Positions 53,239 to 63,992 are shown, counted from the stretch's first letter. The stretch: 64,000 nucleotides of DNA from Candidatus Arsenophonus triatominarum (GCF_001640365.1 NZ_LWMI01000006.1:124001-188000), one strand, 5' to 3'. Numbers and translations: made by a program. The notes: generated from the letters alone by a model not told the origin.

Positions 53239-55572
53239 ATGAAGCTGCTTAAAGGACTTGCTCAATATTATGTTGATTTAATGATGAAGCTTGGCTTAAT
53301 TGGATTTTCCTTACTATTAGCCACAGCACTTGTCGTATTAGCCATGGTATTACAGATCGCGGTTGATATTTTATTATATGGCAATGTTCATAATATTGAT
53401 TTGGTTCGCTCTATCTTTTTTGGATTGATTATTACGCCTTGGGCGGTCTATTTTCTTTCTGTTGTTGTCGAACAACTTGAAGAGCCTCGTCGTCGTTTAT
53501 CAGGCATGGTTGATAAATTAGAAGTTATGCGTAAGCGTGATGCCGAGCTTACTGACAAACTTAAAGGAAATATTGCTCAGCTCAATTTGGAAATTGCAGA
53601 GCGGGAAAAAATACAAAAGGCGCATTTAGAATTATTAGAAAAATTGCAAAAAGAGATGAAGCGCCGAGAACAGACACAACTTGAGTTTGAACAGCAGTCT
53701 ATATTATTACAATCATTTTTAGATGCATCACCTGATCTTGTTTATTATCGTGATGAAAATAATGATTTTTCTTGTTGTAATCGAGCAATGGAATTATTGA
53801 CAGGTCGCAGTGAAAAGCAGCTTATTGGACTAACTTATCGTGAAATTTATGGTGAGGAAGTTGCCGAAAAGGAGCTGGAAACTGATGAAAAAGTATTTCG
53901 TCATAATGTGTCACTGACCTATGAACAATGGTTGGTATATCCCGATGGACGGAAAGCATGCTTTGAAATACGTAAAGTCCCGTTTTATGATCGGGTTGGA
54001 AAACGTCATGGGTTAGTAGGGTTTGGACGCGATATTACCGAGCGTAAGCATTATCAGGAAGCGTTAGAAAATGCCAGTAGGGATAAGACAACGTTTATTT
54101 CAACCATCAGCCATGAGCTTCGTACGCCGCTTAATGGGATTGTTGGACTGAGTCGTATATTACTCGATACAGAATTAACCAATGAACAAACAAATTATTT
54201 GAAAACTATTCATGTCAGCGCTATCACTTTAGGTAATATTTTCAATGATATTATTGAGATGGATAAGATTGAACGCTGCAAGGTTAGTTTAGATAGTCAA
54301 CAAATTGATTTTAATGAATTTATGTCTGATCTTGAAAATTTATCGGGGCTTTTAGTACAACCTAAAGATTTAAAATTTATCTTAGAAGTAAAAGAAAATT
54401 TACCGAGCAAGATCATTACCGATGCAACACGGTTACGGCAAATACTATGGAATTTAATCGGTAATGCCGTGAGATTTACCCAACAAGGTGAGATCAAAGT
54501 TCGTATTTGGTATGAAGGACATGAGCAACTTTTTATTCAGGTTATTGATAGCGGTATTGGAATCCCAAAAGAGGAGCAAAAAAAAATTTTTGCCATGTAC
54601 TATCAGGTAAAGGGTAGTGCTGGTGGCCGACCAGAAACGGGTACTGGAATTGGTCTTGCTGTTTCTAAACGGTTAGCGCAAAGCATGGGGGGAGATATAC
54701 AGGTCGATAGTACATTAGGGGTAGGTTCTTGCTTCACTGTATCCGTTATAGCGCCAATTGTTGCAAAAACGGTTGAAACGCCAACACCAGAAGCTGTTTT
54801 ACTACCCAAGTTGCATATTCTTTTGGTGGAAGATATTGAATTAAATATCATCGTCGCGCGATCTGTATTAGAAAAATTAGGCCATACCGTTGATGTTGCT
54901 ATGAATGGAAAAGAAGCATTAAAAATGTTCAAAATTGATAGCTACGATTTGGTTTTATTGGATATCCAACTTCCTGATATGACCGGTCTCGATATTGCAC
55001 GTCAGTTTCGTCAAATCTATGCTAATGATAAACTTCCACCTTTAATTGCATTAACAGCTAATGTATTGAAAGACAAAAAAGAGTATCTTGCTGCTGGTAT
55101 GGATGATGTATTGAGTAAACCACTCTCGGTAAGTGCATTAATAAAGATTATTGAAAAATATTTGATTGATTGTAAAAATCAATCCATCAACATTCCGCTA
55201 AAACAACTTGCTAATCATGATGACGTATTAGATATCAATATGCTCAACCAATACTTCGAATTAGTTGGACCAAAACTGATTGAAGAGAGCATAAAGATCT
55301 TTGAAAATGTGATGCCAGGATACCTATCTTTATTGGATTCTAATATTGTGGCCAAAGATCGAAATGGGATTGTTGTAGAAGCCCACAAAATTAAAGGTGC
55401 AACAGGTGCAGTTGGTTTGCGCCGTCTCCAGCAGTTAGCTCAACAGCTCCAATCTCCTGATTTACCTGCCTGGTGGGATAATATTCAGGAATGGTTTGAT
55501 GAATTAAAAGTAGATTGGCAAAAAGATGTTAAAGTTTTGAAGCGATGGTTAGTCGGCGCTGAAAAAAAATAA
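53239..55572 (+). CDS. arcB: Aerobic respiration control hybrid sensor kinase ArcB
   Basis: 777 residues from the ATG at 53239 behind GGAG. Two membrane spans (about 20-75), a coiled-coil linker, a PAS domain (DASPDLVYYRDE), then the kinase with His292 (STISHELRTPLNG), the receiver with Asp575 (LVLLDIQLPDMTG) and the HPt domain with His716 (EAHKIKGATGAVG). It senses quinone redox state and phosphorylates ArcA. All phosphorelay residues are present, so redox control appears intact. The linker cysteines of E. coli (Cys180, Cys241) seem kept as NDFSCCNRAM and RKACFE. Confidence 0.96.
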   Translation: MKLLKGLAQYYVDLMMKLGLIGFSLLLATALVVLAMVLQIAVDILLYGNVHNIDLVRSIFFGLIITPWAVYFLSVVVEQLEEPRRRLSGMVDKLEVMRKRDAELTDKLKGNIAQLNLEIAEREKIQKAHLELLEKLQKEMKRREQTQLEFEQQSILLQSFLDASPDLVYYRDENNDFSCCNRAMELLTGRSEKQLIGLTYREIYGEEVAEKELETDEKVFRHNVSLTYEQWLVYPDGRKACFEIRKVPFYDRVGKRHGLVGFGRDITERKHYQEALENASRDKTTFISTISHELRTPLNGIVGLSRILLDTELTNEQTNYLKTIHVSAITLGNIFNDIIEMDKIERCKVSLDSQQIDFNEFMSDLENLSGLLVQPKDLKFILEVKENLPSKIITDATRLRQILWNLIGNAVRFTQQGEIKVRIWYEGHEQLFIQVIDSGIGIPKEEQKKIFAMYYQVKGSAGGRPETGTGIGLAVSKRLAQSMGGDIQVDSTLGVGSCFTVSVIAPIVAKTVETPTPEAVLLPKLHILLVEDIELNIIVARSVLEKLGHTVDVAMNGKEALKMFKIDSYDLVLLDIQLPDMTGLDIARQFRQIYANDKLPPLIALTANVLKDKKEYLAAGMDDVLSKPLSVSALIKIIEKYLIDCKNQSINIPLKQLANHDDVLDINMLNQYFELVGPKLIEESIKIFENVMPGYLSLLDSNIVAKDRNGIVVEAHKIKGATGAVGLRRLQQLAQQLQSPDLPAWWDNIQEWFDELKVDWQKDVKVLKRWLVGAEKK

Positions 55573-55573
55573 C

Positions 55574-55591
55574 CCCCAACCGAAGTTGGGG
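55574..55591 (-). terminator. Strong hairpin after arcB
   Basis: A perfect 7-bp stem CCCCAAC / GTTGGGG with a CGAA loop lies directly after the arcB stop. The T-run (from GAAAAAAAATAA) is on its minus-strand side, so as a classical terminator it points the wrong way for arcB; on the plus strand it has no U-tract and might act as a 3' end protector. Confidence 0.5.
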
Positions 55592-55814
55592 TGCGCGAAT
55601 ATTGCGCCAACACCAGGGAAATCGTTTTTTACTCACCAATTATGATATGAATCAATGTAGATGGTGAGTAAAATAGAAACCTTCATTTTTTTGTCAGCCA
55701 ATCAACATAACAAATATAATCGTTTTTGTTACAAGATTCATTAAAATTTATGATCAAGTTCCATGTTATCGCATTAAATGAATTAGTAACAATCTACTAC
55801 AAATGGAGTCAAAT

Positions 55815-56489
55815 ATGAAACCTATTGCAGTAATTTTAAGCGGATGTGGTGTATTCGATGGCAGCGAAATCCATGAATCAGTACTTACTATGTTATCTTT
55901 GAGTAAAAATAATGTTGAAATGTGTGTTTTAGCGCCTAATAGAGAGCAACTAGATGTTATTAATCATATAAATGGAGAAAAAAATCAAGAAAAAAGGAAC
56001 ATAATGGTAGAATCTTCACGTATTTCACGTGGGAAAATAGCACCTTTATCATCTGCAGATGCAAATAAATTTAGTGCAGTCATTATTCCTGGTGGTTTTG
56101 GGGTAGCAAAAAATTTATCTAATTTTGCTATTAAAGGAAGTGATTGTGAAATAGATAAAGATTTATTAACATTTTGTCGCGAAATTCACCAACAAGGTAA
56201 GCCCATGGGATTGATGTGTATTGCGCCTGTTATGCTACCTAAAATTTTAAATAAAGCGGTTAAGTTAACAATAGGCAATGATAAAAAAACTATTGCTCTA
56301 ATAGAACAAATGGGAGGAAAACATATTATTTGCTCCTTTGATGATATTGTGGTTGATGAAGATAATAAAGTAATAACAACACCCGCTTATATGTTAGCAT
56401 CATCACCAAATGAAGCATGGCAAGGAATCAATAAATTAGTTAAAAAAGTAATTGAAATGGCAAGCCGTTGTGTATTAGTCTTAACTTGA
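55815..56489 (+). CDS. elbB: ElbB (YhbL), DJ-1/PfpI-like glyoxalase-type protein
   Basis: 224 residues from the ATG at 55815 behind GGAG. VILSGCGVFDGSEIHESVLT, IIPGGFGVAKNLSNFA, the nucleophile-elbow Cys in LMCIAPVMLPKI, and DDIVVDEDNKVITTPAYML match E. coli ElbB. The last few residues (after MASRC) are encoded by an IS481 end that begins at 56471, so the natural C-terminus is lost or changed. In E. coli mtgA follows; here IS elements follow. Confidence 0.9.
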   Translation: MKPIAVILSGCGVFDGSEIHESVLTMLSLSKNNVEMCVLAPNREQLDVINHINGEKNQEKRNIMVESSRISRGKIAPLSSADANKFSAVIIPGGFGVAKNLSNFAIKGSDCEIDKDLLTFCREIHQQGKPMGLMCIAPVMLPKILNKAVKLTIGNDKKTIALIEQMGGKHIICSFDDIVVDEDNKVITTPAYMLASSPNEAWQGINKLVKKVIEMASRCVLVLT

Positions 56490-56521
56490 TCTGACAACTC
56501 TGATCTAAAAAAGAGAGTTAC

Positions 56522-57815
56522 GAGGATGTTCATAATTCTGTGTCAGGGGATTTTATATTTTGATTATACCATCTAGGCGCCCTTTAAAATAGATGGACAA
56601 TTGAGCAATGGTTAACGCCCAGTTACTAATCGGCATAGTCCATTTGTTGGATACCTGATTGATGCCAATATAGAGTAATTTTAATAAGCTGTTTTCATTA
56701 GGAAAAGCCCTTTTGGTTTTAGTTAATTTCCTAAACTGCCGATGAACCGCCTCTACTACATTGGTCGTATAAATGGGTTTTCTAATGGCTTTAGGGTATC
56801 GAAAATAAGCACTGAGCAACTCTCATTTACTTCGCCAGGATTCTAGCACTATCGGGTATTTTTCACCCCCATTTCGTTTCCAGTTCATCAAGGGCAAGCT
56901 CAGCAGGCGCTTTAGTATCTGCACGATAAACCGGCTTTAAATCAGCCATAAAGGCTTTTTGGTCTTTACTGGCAATATAACGTAAGCTATTGCGAATTTG
57001 ATGAACTACGCATAGCTGAACTTCTGTCTGCGGGAAAATACTGGCCATCGCTTCTGGAAACCCTTTTAATCCGTCAACACAAGCGATTAAAATATCTTGT
57101 ATACCACGGTTATGTAAGTCAGTCAGAACGCTCAGTCAATGATGTGCTCCTTTTGTTTCAGACATATAGAGTCCTAACAATTCCTTATTCCCATCGGTGG
57201 TTAGTCCAAGTACTGTGTAGATTGCCTTATTGATATAGTGACCATCATGTTTTATCTTGTAATAAATGGCATCGAGCCAGACAAAAGGATAGAGTGCCTC
57301 CAGAGGGCGTTGTTGCCAGGCTTTTAATTCAGGGAGTAATTTATCAGTAATATGCGTAATAGCTCCATCTGATATTTCCAGTCCATATAATTCTGCAACA
57401 TGTTTTTGAATATCACGATAACTCATGCCTAATGCAAATAACGATAGGATTTTGTTATCAATATCCTCTGATAATTTTGTCTGATTTTTCTTAATGAGCT
57501 GAGGCTCAAAAGCACCTGACTTGTCTCTGGGCGTTTTCAGTTCAAATTGACCTGATGTCGATTTAACCGTTTTTCGAGTATAGCCATTTTTACGCGTATC
57601 GATTGACGTTGTCGATAGGTAGTGTTCTATTTCTGCCTGCAGGGCAGCTTCGGTCAGCTGTTTTATGAGTGGTGTGAGTATTCTATACGTACCGAGTAAA
57701 TTTTTACCTGATTGTAATTGCTTCAACGCTTTATCAAAATTAAATGATTGATTTCTCATATGTCATACCTCTTTTTTTTGAGTTTAAGATATGACACAGA
57801 TTTTTGAACACTACT
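56522..57815 (-). mobile_element. IS256 family element, complete length
   Basis: 1294 bp with facing ends (GTTCATAATTCTGTGTCA and GTTCAAAAATCTGTGTCA) and the 8-bp duplication AGAGTTAC at 56514-56521 and 57816-57823. Removing it restores the IS481 left end. Confidence 0.92.
56553..57759 (-). pseudogene. IS256 transposase, decayed
   Basis: Starts MRNQSFNFDKALKQL at 57759 but stops near 57136, where a TGA replaces a Trp codon (SETKGAHH then stop). An extra C near 56868 shifts the frame, and another stop lies near 56820. The intact family end (IYFKGRLDGIIKI) is still readable. Inactive. Confidence 0.85.
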
Positions 57816-57884
57816 AGAGTTACCGGTTTTAATTAAAATCATTAGATAATAAAATAAAAGGTAATTCTATGTATCAAACAAATA

Positions 57885-58765
57885 TAGCTAGGCGACTTAA
57901 TTTTGATTACAAGGTGTGTTATGAGTTATACAATTGATTTTCGACGTAAAGTAATATCTGTAAGGAAAGCCGAAGGTTTAACAATTCGAGAAACTGCGAA
58001 ACAATTCCGTATTGGAAAAGCGTCTTTAGTACGTTGGCTTAAACGACCAGAGCCAAAAAATTCAACGCCACGTAAGAGGAAGCTCGATAAAAATGCTTTA
58101 GCAAAAGATGTGGAACAGTATCCAGATGCTTACCAAAAGGAACGGGCAGAGCGATTCGGTGTTTGTAAAAAGACTATTTGGCAATCCCTTAAAAAGCTGG
58201 GATTAACCTATAAAAAAAACTCTATTCCATCCAAAAACCAACGAAAGCGACAGGCTGGCACATCAGCAAAAAAGACAACAGTATGAAAAAAAAGATAAAT
58301 CTGTTGTTTTTGTTGATGAAAGTGGTTTTTCACATGACACTCCACGAACTCACGGCTATTCCCCAAAAGGTCACCGTTGTTTTGGCCTGAAAAACTGGGG
58401 TGCTAAGGGAAGAACAAATGTTATTGGCGCTTTATTGGGAACAACCCTTTTTGCTATCGGATTATTTGATTGCAATATTAATCGTGATGTTTTTTATGTT
58501 TGGATCACAAAAATATTGCTCCCAGAACTTCCTGAAAATTCTGTTATTTTTATGGACAACGCTAGCTTTCACAAAGGTAAGAATATTGAACAGGCAATTA
58601 TAAACGCAGGACACCAGATAGAATATTTGCCTGTGTATTCACCAGATTTAAATCCTATAGAACATAAATGGTCTCAAGCTAAACGTAAAAAGATGGAAAC
58701 AGGATGCACTATCGATGACCTGTTTTTAATACATATGCTGTAATCAAAATTAAGTCGCCTAGCTA
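57885..58765 (+). mobile_element. IS630 family element, copy 6
   Basis: 881 bp; TA at 57883-57884 and 58766-58767. Inserted five codons into the IS481 transposase. Confidence 0.93.
57921..58743 (+). CDS. IS630 transposase, copy 6, frame interrupted at A8
   Basis: As the other A8 copies (A run 58212-58219). One Ile-to-Val change (GTT) precedes the first catalytic Asp. Confidence 0.75.
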
Positions 58766-59849
58766 TAATCCTATCATCAAACATAAAGTCGGGTTACTTA
58801 ACCTTGCTGAAGAGCTTCATAACGTCTCAAAAGCCTGTAAGATTATGGGTGTATCCCGAGATACTTTCTATCGCTATCAAGAACTTGTTAACGATGGTGG
58901 GATCGATGCCTTAATTAATCAAAATCGACGGGTACCTAACGTAAAAAATAGAGTAGATGAACAGATTAAAAGCGCTGTAGTTGAGTATACCATTGAATAC
59001 CCTGCACACGGATAACACCGCAGTAGTAATGAACTAAGAAAAAAAGGAATTTTTGTTTCGGGAAGTGGTGTTCGTTCTATTTGGCTACGTCATCATCTTG
59101 AAAATTTTAAAAAACGTCTAAAGGCGCTAGAAGATAAAATAGCGACAGAAGGGATTATCCTGTCAGAATCACAAATCAGCGCACTCGAAAAAAAAGCACA
59201 GGATGATGAGGCCAATGATGAGATTGAAACAGCACATCCGGGTTATTTGGGGTCACAGGACACTTTTTATGGCGGTCATTTAAAAGGCGTTGGTCGTGTT
59301 TATCAACAGACTTACATTGATACTTACAGTAAAGTCGTTCATTGTAAGCTTTACACAACAAAAAGCGCGATAACGGCGGCAGATTTATTAAATGACAAGG
59401 TTCTGCCTTTTTACACCCAGCATGGATTACCGATTTTACGTATACTGACGGACAGAGGCAGCGAGTATTGTGGTAAAGTTGAGCATCACGATTATCAACT
59501 TTATCTCGCTATCAACGATATTGATCATACAAAAATTAAAGCTCGTTCACCTCAAACCAATGGGATTTGTGAACACTTTCATAAAACTGTATTACAAGAG
59601 TTCTATCAGGTGGCTTTTCGTAAGAAAATCTTCGGTAATTTAGCCGAATTACAAGCTGATTTAGACAAATGGTTAGACGAATACAATAACCAACGCACTC
59701 ATCAAGGAAAAATGTGTTGCGGTCGAACTCCTATGGCAACTTTATACGAGGGAAAACAACTTTGGCGAGAGAAAGATTTAAATCAAATTTAACCTGACAG
59801 GTACTGTATAAATAACCGGTAACTGTCAGATCAAGTCTGAGCTACTATA

Positions 59850-60523
59850 AGTTAATTTACTTTGGCATAATCTAACAACTGTTGAATCAATTCCTATTGA
59901 TTATCGTATTTATGATAAAGATTCCGATGGAAAAACAAAAAATACGCATTTTTCCGAAATGCTCGCACTTGCTAAAAAAAGAGGAATCATACCAGAAGCG
60001 GTAGCGATGTGGATGCTTGGTATTCTAGCCTGGATAATCTGAAGCTCATGGTTGGGTTTGGGTAGCTACGCTGAGAAAAAATCGGATTGTTAACCTTAAT
60101 ATACAATTGAACAAGTTAAACATCTCAGAAGAAGGAACCTTAATACACTTACGAGGTTATGGTTGGGTGTGACAGTTTTCAAATTTATAGCCAAAAACGG
60201 CCGTATTGATTACTTAGTAACAAACAAAGAGAATCCCACCCGTGAATACGTCAAATCTATCATGGATGCCCGTTGGTCTGTTGAAGTTTATCATCGAGAA
60301 GTTAAACAAAATTGTGGTATTGAACGCTGTCAGGCTCGCACGAGTCGGGCGCAAAGAAATCATATTTTTCTCGCTATTTCTGCGTGGTTTGAACAACATA
60401 AACGCCTTATATCTGAAAAAATAACTCTTTATCAACAAAATTGGCATGTAATCAAAAATGCTATTGCTGAGCAGATCAGGGGGTTTATTAGTATACCCAA
60501 ATTAGGTTTGTGCGAAACTCGTG
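59850..60523 (+). pseudogene. IS701-like transposase, 3' part, decayed
   Basis: Plus-strand remnant from the VNLLWHNLTTVES region to the terminal repeat GCGAAACTCGTG at 60523. Frame breaks (near 60010 and 60170) leave an open end of 121 codons (60163-60528) that is not a real gene. Confidence 0.8.
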
Positions 60524-60752
60524 ATTGAGTTATGCTTTAGATATAAAATAATTATTGTTGTCAATATATTAACTTCAGGTAATAACACAAGCGATTAAAT
60601 CTCGAGGAAAGTTGCTTAATTTGTTGGTGTAGGTTTTTTTAGGATTGGGCTATTTTAAAATGGTGCTAAAAATATTTCATTTTCGTTAAAGATAGCAAAG
60701 GTTATTGAGCGTCGTAGAATATAGCAGCTAAAGTGCGCTACCCTAAAATTTG

Positions 60753-60779
60753 CTACCCAGCCTCAAGGCTGTAGGGTAA
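60753..60779 (-). terminator. Hairpin downstream of dolP
   Basis: TACCC-AGCCT pairs with AGGCT-(GTA bulge)-GGGTA around a CA loop. It lies about 45 bases beyond the dolP stop on the minus strand. The following T-run is weak. The rest of 60524-60822 is AT-rich, and I see nothing else in it. Confidence 0.5.
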
Positions 60780-60822
60780 CAAATTAGAAAGATAATCACT
60801 TTTTATATTAAATGAAAAAATA

Positions 60823-61398
60823 TTAATTAAGGTAGGTAAATGCGGTAGTTACGCGTTTAACTCCATCTGTCTCACTGGCGATTTTTGCTGCAGCAGCTCC
60901 TTCTTGTTGAGTTAGAATACCAAGTAAAAATACCTCTCCACCTTCAGTAATAACTTTGACGGTTGATGATTTAACCGAATCACTGGTAAGAATTTGTGAT
61001 TTTATTTTGGTGGTTATCCAGGTATCTTTAGAAGCCGTACCAAGATCAACCGGCGTTGCCTGACGGATCTCATTATAAACTGCTTCAACACCTTCTACTT
61101 TGGTTGCTATCTGTTTCGCTCTTTCGGCTAATGCAAGATCGGGCGCTTGGCCGGTAAGCAGTATCTTACCTTCATAAGCTGTAGTAATAACACGTGCATT
61201 GCGGGTAATTTCTTGATCTTTGTTAATAGCAGCACTAACGCGGGCTTCTAATGTTCCATCATCGACCTGGCGACCGACACTTCTTGGATCCGTCGCACTT
61301 TTTGTAGCGACCGCCGCTGAGCCTATTACAGCAGCCCCAATGCATCCTTGTAATAAAAGGGTACTGCATATTATGGTAATTAGAGGAAATAGTCTCAT
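60823..61398 (-). CDS. dolP: Outer-membrane lipoprotein DolP (YraP)
   Basis: 191 residues: a lipoprotein signal peptide with lipobox LLQGC (Cys19) and two BON domains (about 45-115 and 120-190; ARVITTAYEGKILLTGQAP and STVKVITEGGEVFLLGILT). It binds anionic phospholipids at division sites and helps outer-membrane integrity. It follows diaA, as in E. coli. Confidence 0.95.
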   Translation of the reverse strand: MRLFPLITIICSTLLLQGCIGAAVIGSAAVATKSATDPRSVGRQVDDGTLEARVSAAINKDQEITRNARVITTAYEGKILLTGQAPDLALAERAKQIATKVEGVEAVYNEIRQATPVDLGTASKDTWITTKIKSQILTSDSVKSSTVKVITEGGEVFLLGILTQQEGAAAAKIASETDGVKRVTTAFTYLN

Positions 61399-61407
61399 TA
61401 TTACTCC

Positions 61408-61998
61408 TTAGTCATCTTGATGCGGAAAAAGTGTATTATCGATTAGATCACATAAACAGTTAACTGTTAATAGGTGAACTTCTTGAATTCTAATGCTTCT
61501 TTGCGAAGGTATTCGAATTTCTACATCCTGTGTACCTAGTAAGCCGGCTAATTCTCCACCATCATGACCGGTTAAGGCCACAATCGTCATATCACGTGCG
61601 AGTGAAGCTTCAACCGCTTTTATCACAACGCGACTATCACCTTTGGTCGCAATTGCAAGAAGTACGTCACCAGATTGGCCTAATGCACGCACTTGTTTTG
61701 CATATACCTCTTCGGGGTTTTGGCCATTAGCGATCGAGGTTATAATCGCATTGTCTGTGTTAAGACATAAAGCGGGCAGACTCGGACGTTCAGCTTCAAA
61801 TTGATTGATCATACTGGTCGCAAAGCGTTGTGCAATAACTGCTGAGCCGCCACTGCCGCAACATAAGATTTTATTGCCATTTAGTAAGGCGTGAACGATC
61901 ATAATCGCTGCACGAGAAATAGCATCGGGTAATGCTTCAGCAGCGGCAATTTGTGTTTGAATACTTTCGGTAAAACAGGCTTTAATTTTCTCCAACAC
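61408..61998 (-). CDS. diaA: DnaA initiator-associating protein DiaA
   Basis: 196 residues, SIS-domain fold: [23 protein letters not shown] and [20 protein letters not shown]. DiaA tetramers promote DnaA assembly at oriC. The length equals E. coli DiaA. GmhA is the closest alternative, but the dolP/yraN/lpoA neighbours decide for DiaA. Confidence 0.94.
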   Translation of the reverse strand: MLEKIKACFTESIQTQIAAAEALPDAISRAAIMIVHALLNGNKILCCGSGGSAVIAQRFATSMINQFEAERPSLPALCLNTDNAIITSIANGQNPEEVYAKQVRALGQSGDVLLAIATKGDSRVVIKAVEASLARDMTIVALTGHDGGELAGLLGTQDVEIRIPSQRSIRIQEVHLLTVNCLCDLIDNTLFPHQDD

Positions 61999-62020
61999 GT
62001 TAAGACCTACTTACATATAA

Positions 62021-62341
62021 TTAGTGGATGGCATCATAGTCACTAAAGGCATTTGGTAACCACTCAAATTGATTGCCGGTAGTAGCACAAATATCAAAAC
62101 GACATAAACATAAAGCGGTTTCTATGTTTTCATTTTGTTTAAGCAGCCATAATTTAGCGGCTGCAAGTATTTTTTTTCGTTTGTTTAAAGTTACTGACAT
62201 TAATGCATTACCGAAGTTATCATGGCGGCGAAGGCGTACTTCAACAAACACCCAAGTGTTTTGATCTTTCATAACTAAATCAATTTCTCCAACAGGGAAA
62301 CTCACATTGCGGCTAATAAATTGCAGTCCCTTGTTTAAATT
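62021..62341 (-). pseudogene. yraN: YraN (UPF0102), N-terminally truncated
   Basis: The frame resembles YraN from NKGLQFISRN through VGEIDLVMKD and VFVEVRLRR to the end, but the first roughly 35 residues of the family are missing and an in-frame TAA lies at 62344-62342. The only starts are internal (GTG at 62305, 94 residues). The fragment overlaps the lpoA end by about 29 bases, so a deletion appears to have joined the lpoA tail to the middle of yraN. A short protein might still be made. Confidence 0.75.
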
Positions 62342-63992
62342 TTAACCACGGTAGGGTACGAAAAATTATGCAATTGTTACTATTTACACTTAGTTTGCCT
62401 GTGGCTCCATTTAATTCAATATCATGTTGTTGTAATTGATTGAAATGATTAGCTAATAACCAGGCATCAATTCCCATAGCGTAAAGACGAATTAGGGAGT
62501 AATCAGCAGAGAGTCGTTGATTAGCTTGTGTTAGTAAAGTGGAATTAGCGCCAGCAAGTAAAGGGATTTCACTAAATTGTAAGCCTTCCATTTCCAGATA
62601 ATAATCGGTACTTAAATCTGTTTGATGACTACGAGAACTGGCATAAAGCGTTGGACGTGTGCGACTATCGGTTGCGATATCTATCATCGGTTTAATCAAT
62701 GACAATTCATCACTTGTGGCTACAATATACACCGCATCAATCGCCTCTGCCGTATCGTTGGTATTTTGCTGTTCGGCAATTACTATTGGAGTGCCTATCA
62801 TCTGTATTCCAGTACTTTGAGCAGTTCTAGCTTTTAGGCTATCAATATTACCAAAATTTTGTTTACATACTGGGGTTTGTTTCAATTTTTGCCACTCTTG
62901 TGTAAATATATTTGCGATACGTTCCCCAAAAGGAGAAGAAGGGATCAGGATCAATGGTACATGTTTGCCCTCTTTTGCCATATGGCGAGCCGCATTAACC
63001 GCTTCATCTTCAGGTGACAGAGAAAAGTAACAGACATTATTTTTAAGCGGCATTTTATCATTATCTAATTCATTTAATGTCAAAAGATTTAATGGAGTAT
63101 TTATTTGAATAGCTCTAAGTACATCCGGTTTTAAAAGTGGCCCGACGACTAAGGTAATGCCATCCTGTTCAGCTTGTTGCAGGAGTGACTCAATCGATTG
63201 AGTATTGGTATCGTATACTTTAACCTGTTGATTATTAATAGGTACATTGTCAATAACAAGCGATGGGGTTTGTGGATTGTTTTCCTGCGTCATATTATTG
63301 CTACTGCTAGTAATTGAATCAATAATACTTTTAACGGGATCACTATTTTGGCTATTTTGCTCAGATGAGCTGGTCGCGGTTGTCGGATCGATGGGTAAAC
63401 CTTTTTGGGCATCAAGGAAACCTTGTAAAATCGCTTCAGCAAATATTTTACCGTTATTACTTAAAGGCAAGAATAGACCAATTTTAGGGTTGCTACTGAT
63501 TGAAGATTGATGAATGATTTGTATGAGTGCTGTTGGGGAAGTTTTAACACACGGATTGGCTGGATAGCGTATTTTCCAGTCATTAAACGCATTTTGTAAT
63601 GCCCCCGGATCTTGGTAGTTATTATGGTATAAATCAAGCAGATCAACCCAACCCTGTAAGACATTTTCATCTGCCCTAACGGCTAATTTTTGAATTTGTT
63701 CAGCAGGCAAACTGATTAACATTTGCCAAAAAGCATCAATATTTTTCTGGTGATTAACCTTATCTTTTAATAGGGGTTCTTGCGCGATATAGGCACGCAA
63801 AGCTTCAGCAGATGGTGTACCATTAGCCGCATCAATAATTGATTGATAATGGCTGATTTTAGAGCTTGCTTGTAAGGTTGCATTGGCAGTCGGTTTACTT
63901 TGATCTACTGGGAAATGACATCCTACTAACAAAAGAGAGGATAGTATCGCTATACATATCAAACCTTTTTTAACAAAAATTGAAGAACGCAT
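62313..63992 (-). CDS. lpoA: Penicillin-binding protein 1A activator lipoprotein LpoA, short N-domain
   Basis: 559 residues (678 in E. coli). Lipobox LLLVGC (Cys25) is followed almost at once by the region equal to residues about 155 onward of E. coli LpoA (ALRAYIAQEPLL; ADENVLQGWVDLL), so most of the N-terminal TPR-like half is absent. The C-terminal periplasmic-binding-like domain is complete (KIGLFLPLSNNGKIFAEAI, VVGPLLKPDVLRAI, CYFSLSPEDEAVNAARHM, EMEGLQFSEIPLLAG), including a Ser/Asn-rich insert. It activates PBP1A through that C-domain. It ends LPWLKFKQG, near the normal terminus. The window ends 8 bases upstream. Confidence 0.9.
   Translation of the reverse strand: MRSSIFVKKGLICIAILSSLLLVGCHFPVDQSKPTANATLQASSKISHYQSIIDAANGTPSAEALRAYIAQEPLLKDKVNHQKNIDAFWQMLISLPAEQIQKLAVRADENVLQGWVDLLDLYHNNYQDPGALQNAFNDWKIRYPANPCVKTSPTALIQIIHQSSISSNPKIGLFLPLSNNGKIFAEAILQGFLDAQKGLPIDPTTATSSSEQNSQNSDPVKSIIDSITSSSNNMTQENNPQTPSLVIDNVPINNQQVKVYDTNTQSIESLLQQAEQDGITLVVGPLLKPDVLRAIQINTPLNLLTLNELDNDKMPLKNNVCYFSLSPEDEAVNAARHMAKEGKHVPLILIPSSPFGERIANIFTQEWQKLKQTPVCKQNFGNIDSLKARTAQSTGIQMIGTPIVIAEQQNTNDTAEAIDAVYIVATSDELSLIKPMIDIATDSRTRPTLYASSRSHQTDLSTDYYLEMEGLQFSEIPLLAGANSTLLTQANQRLSADYSLIRLYAMGIDAWLLANHFNQLQQHDIELNGATGKLSVNSNNCIIFRTLPWLKFKQGTAIY

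Larger units (their letters stand above)
57869..59792 (+). pseudogene. IS481 transposase, interrupted and with a stop
   Basis: Begins ATG TAT CAA at 57869 and is split by IS630 copy 6. It then continues through the helix-turn-helix (MGVSRDTFYRYQELVNDGG) to a TAA near 59014 where copy 43321-45576 has CAA (Gln). Beyond it the integrase core is open to 59792, with ICEHFHK in place of ICERFHK. Confidence 0.82.
56471..59849 (+). mobile_element. IS481 family element with nested IS256 and IS630
   Basis: The left end TGTATTAGTCTTAACTTGAT is at 56471 and the right end CAAGTCTGAGCTACTATA near 59849. IS256 (56522-57815) entered near the left end and IS630 copy 6 (57885-58765) near the first transposase codons. 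The element runs directly into IS701-like sequence on the right. Confidence 0.85.

Noticed and set aside
60163-60528. 121-residue frame before dolP
   Set aside because: Decayed IS701-like transposase end, framed by a terminal repeat at 60523.
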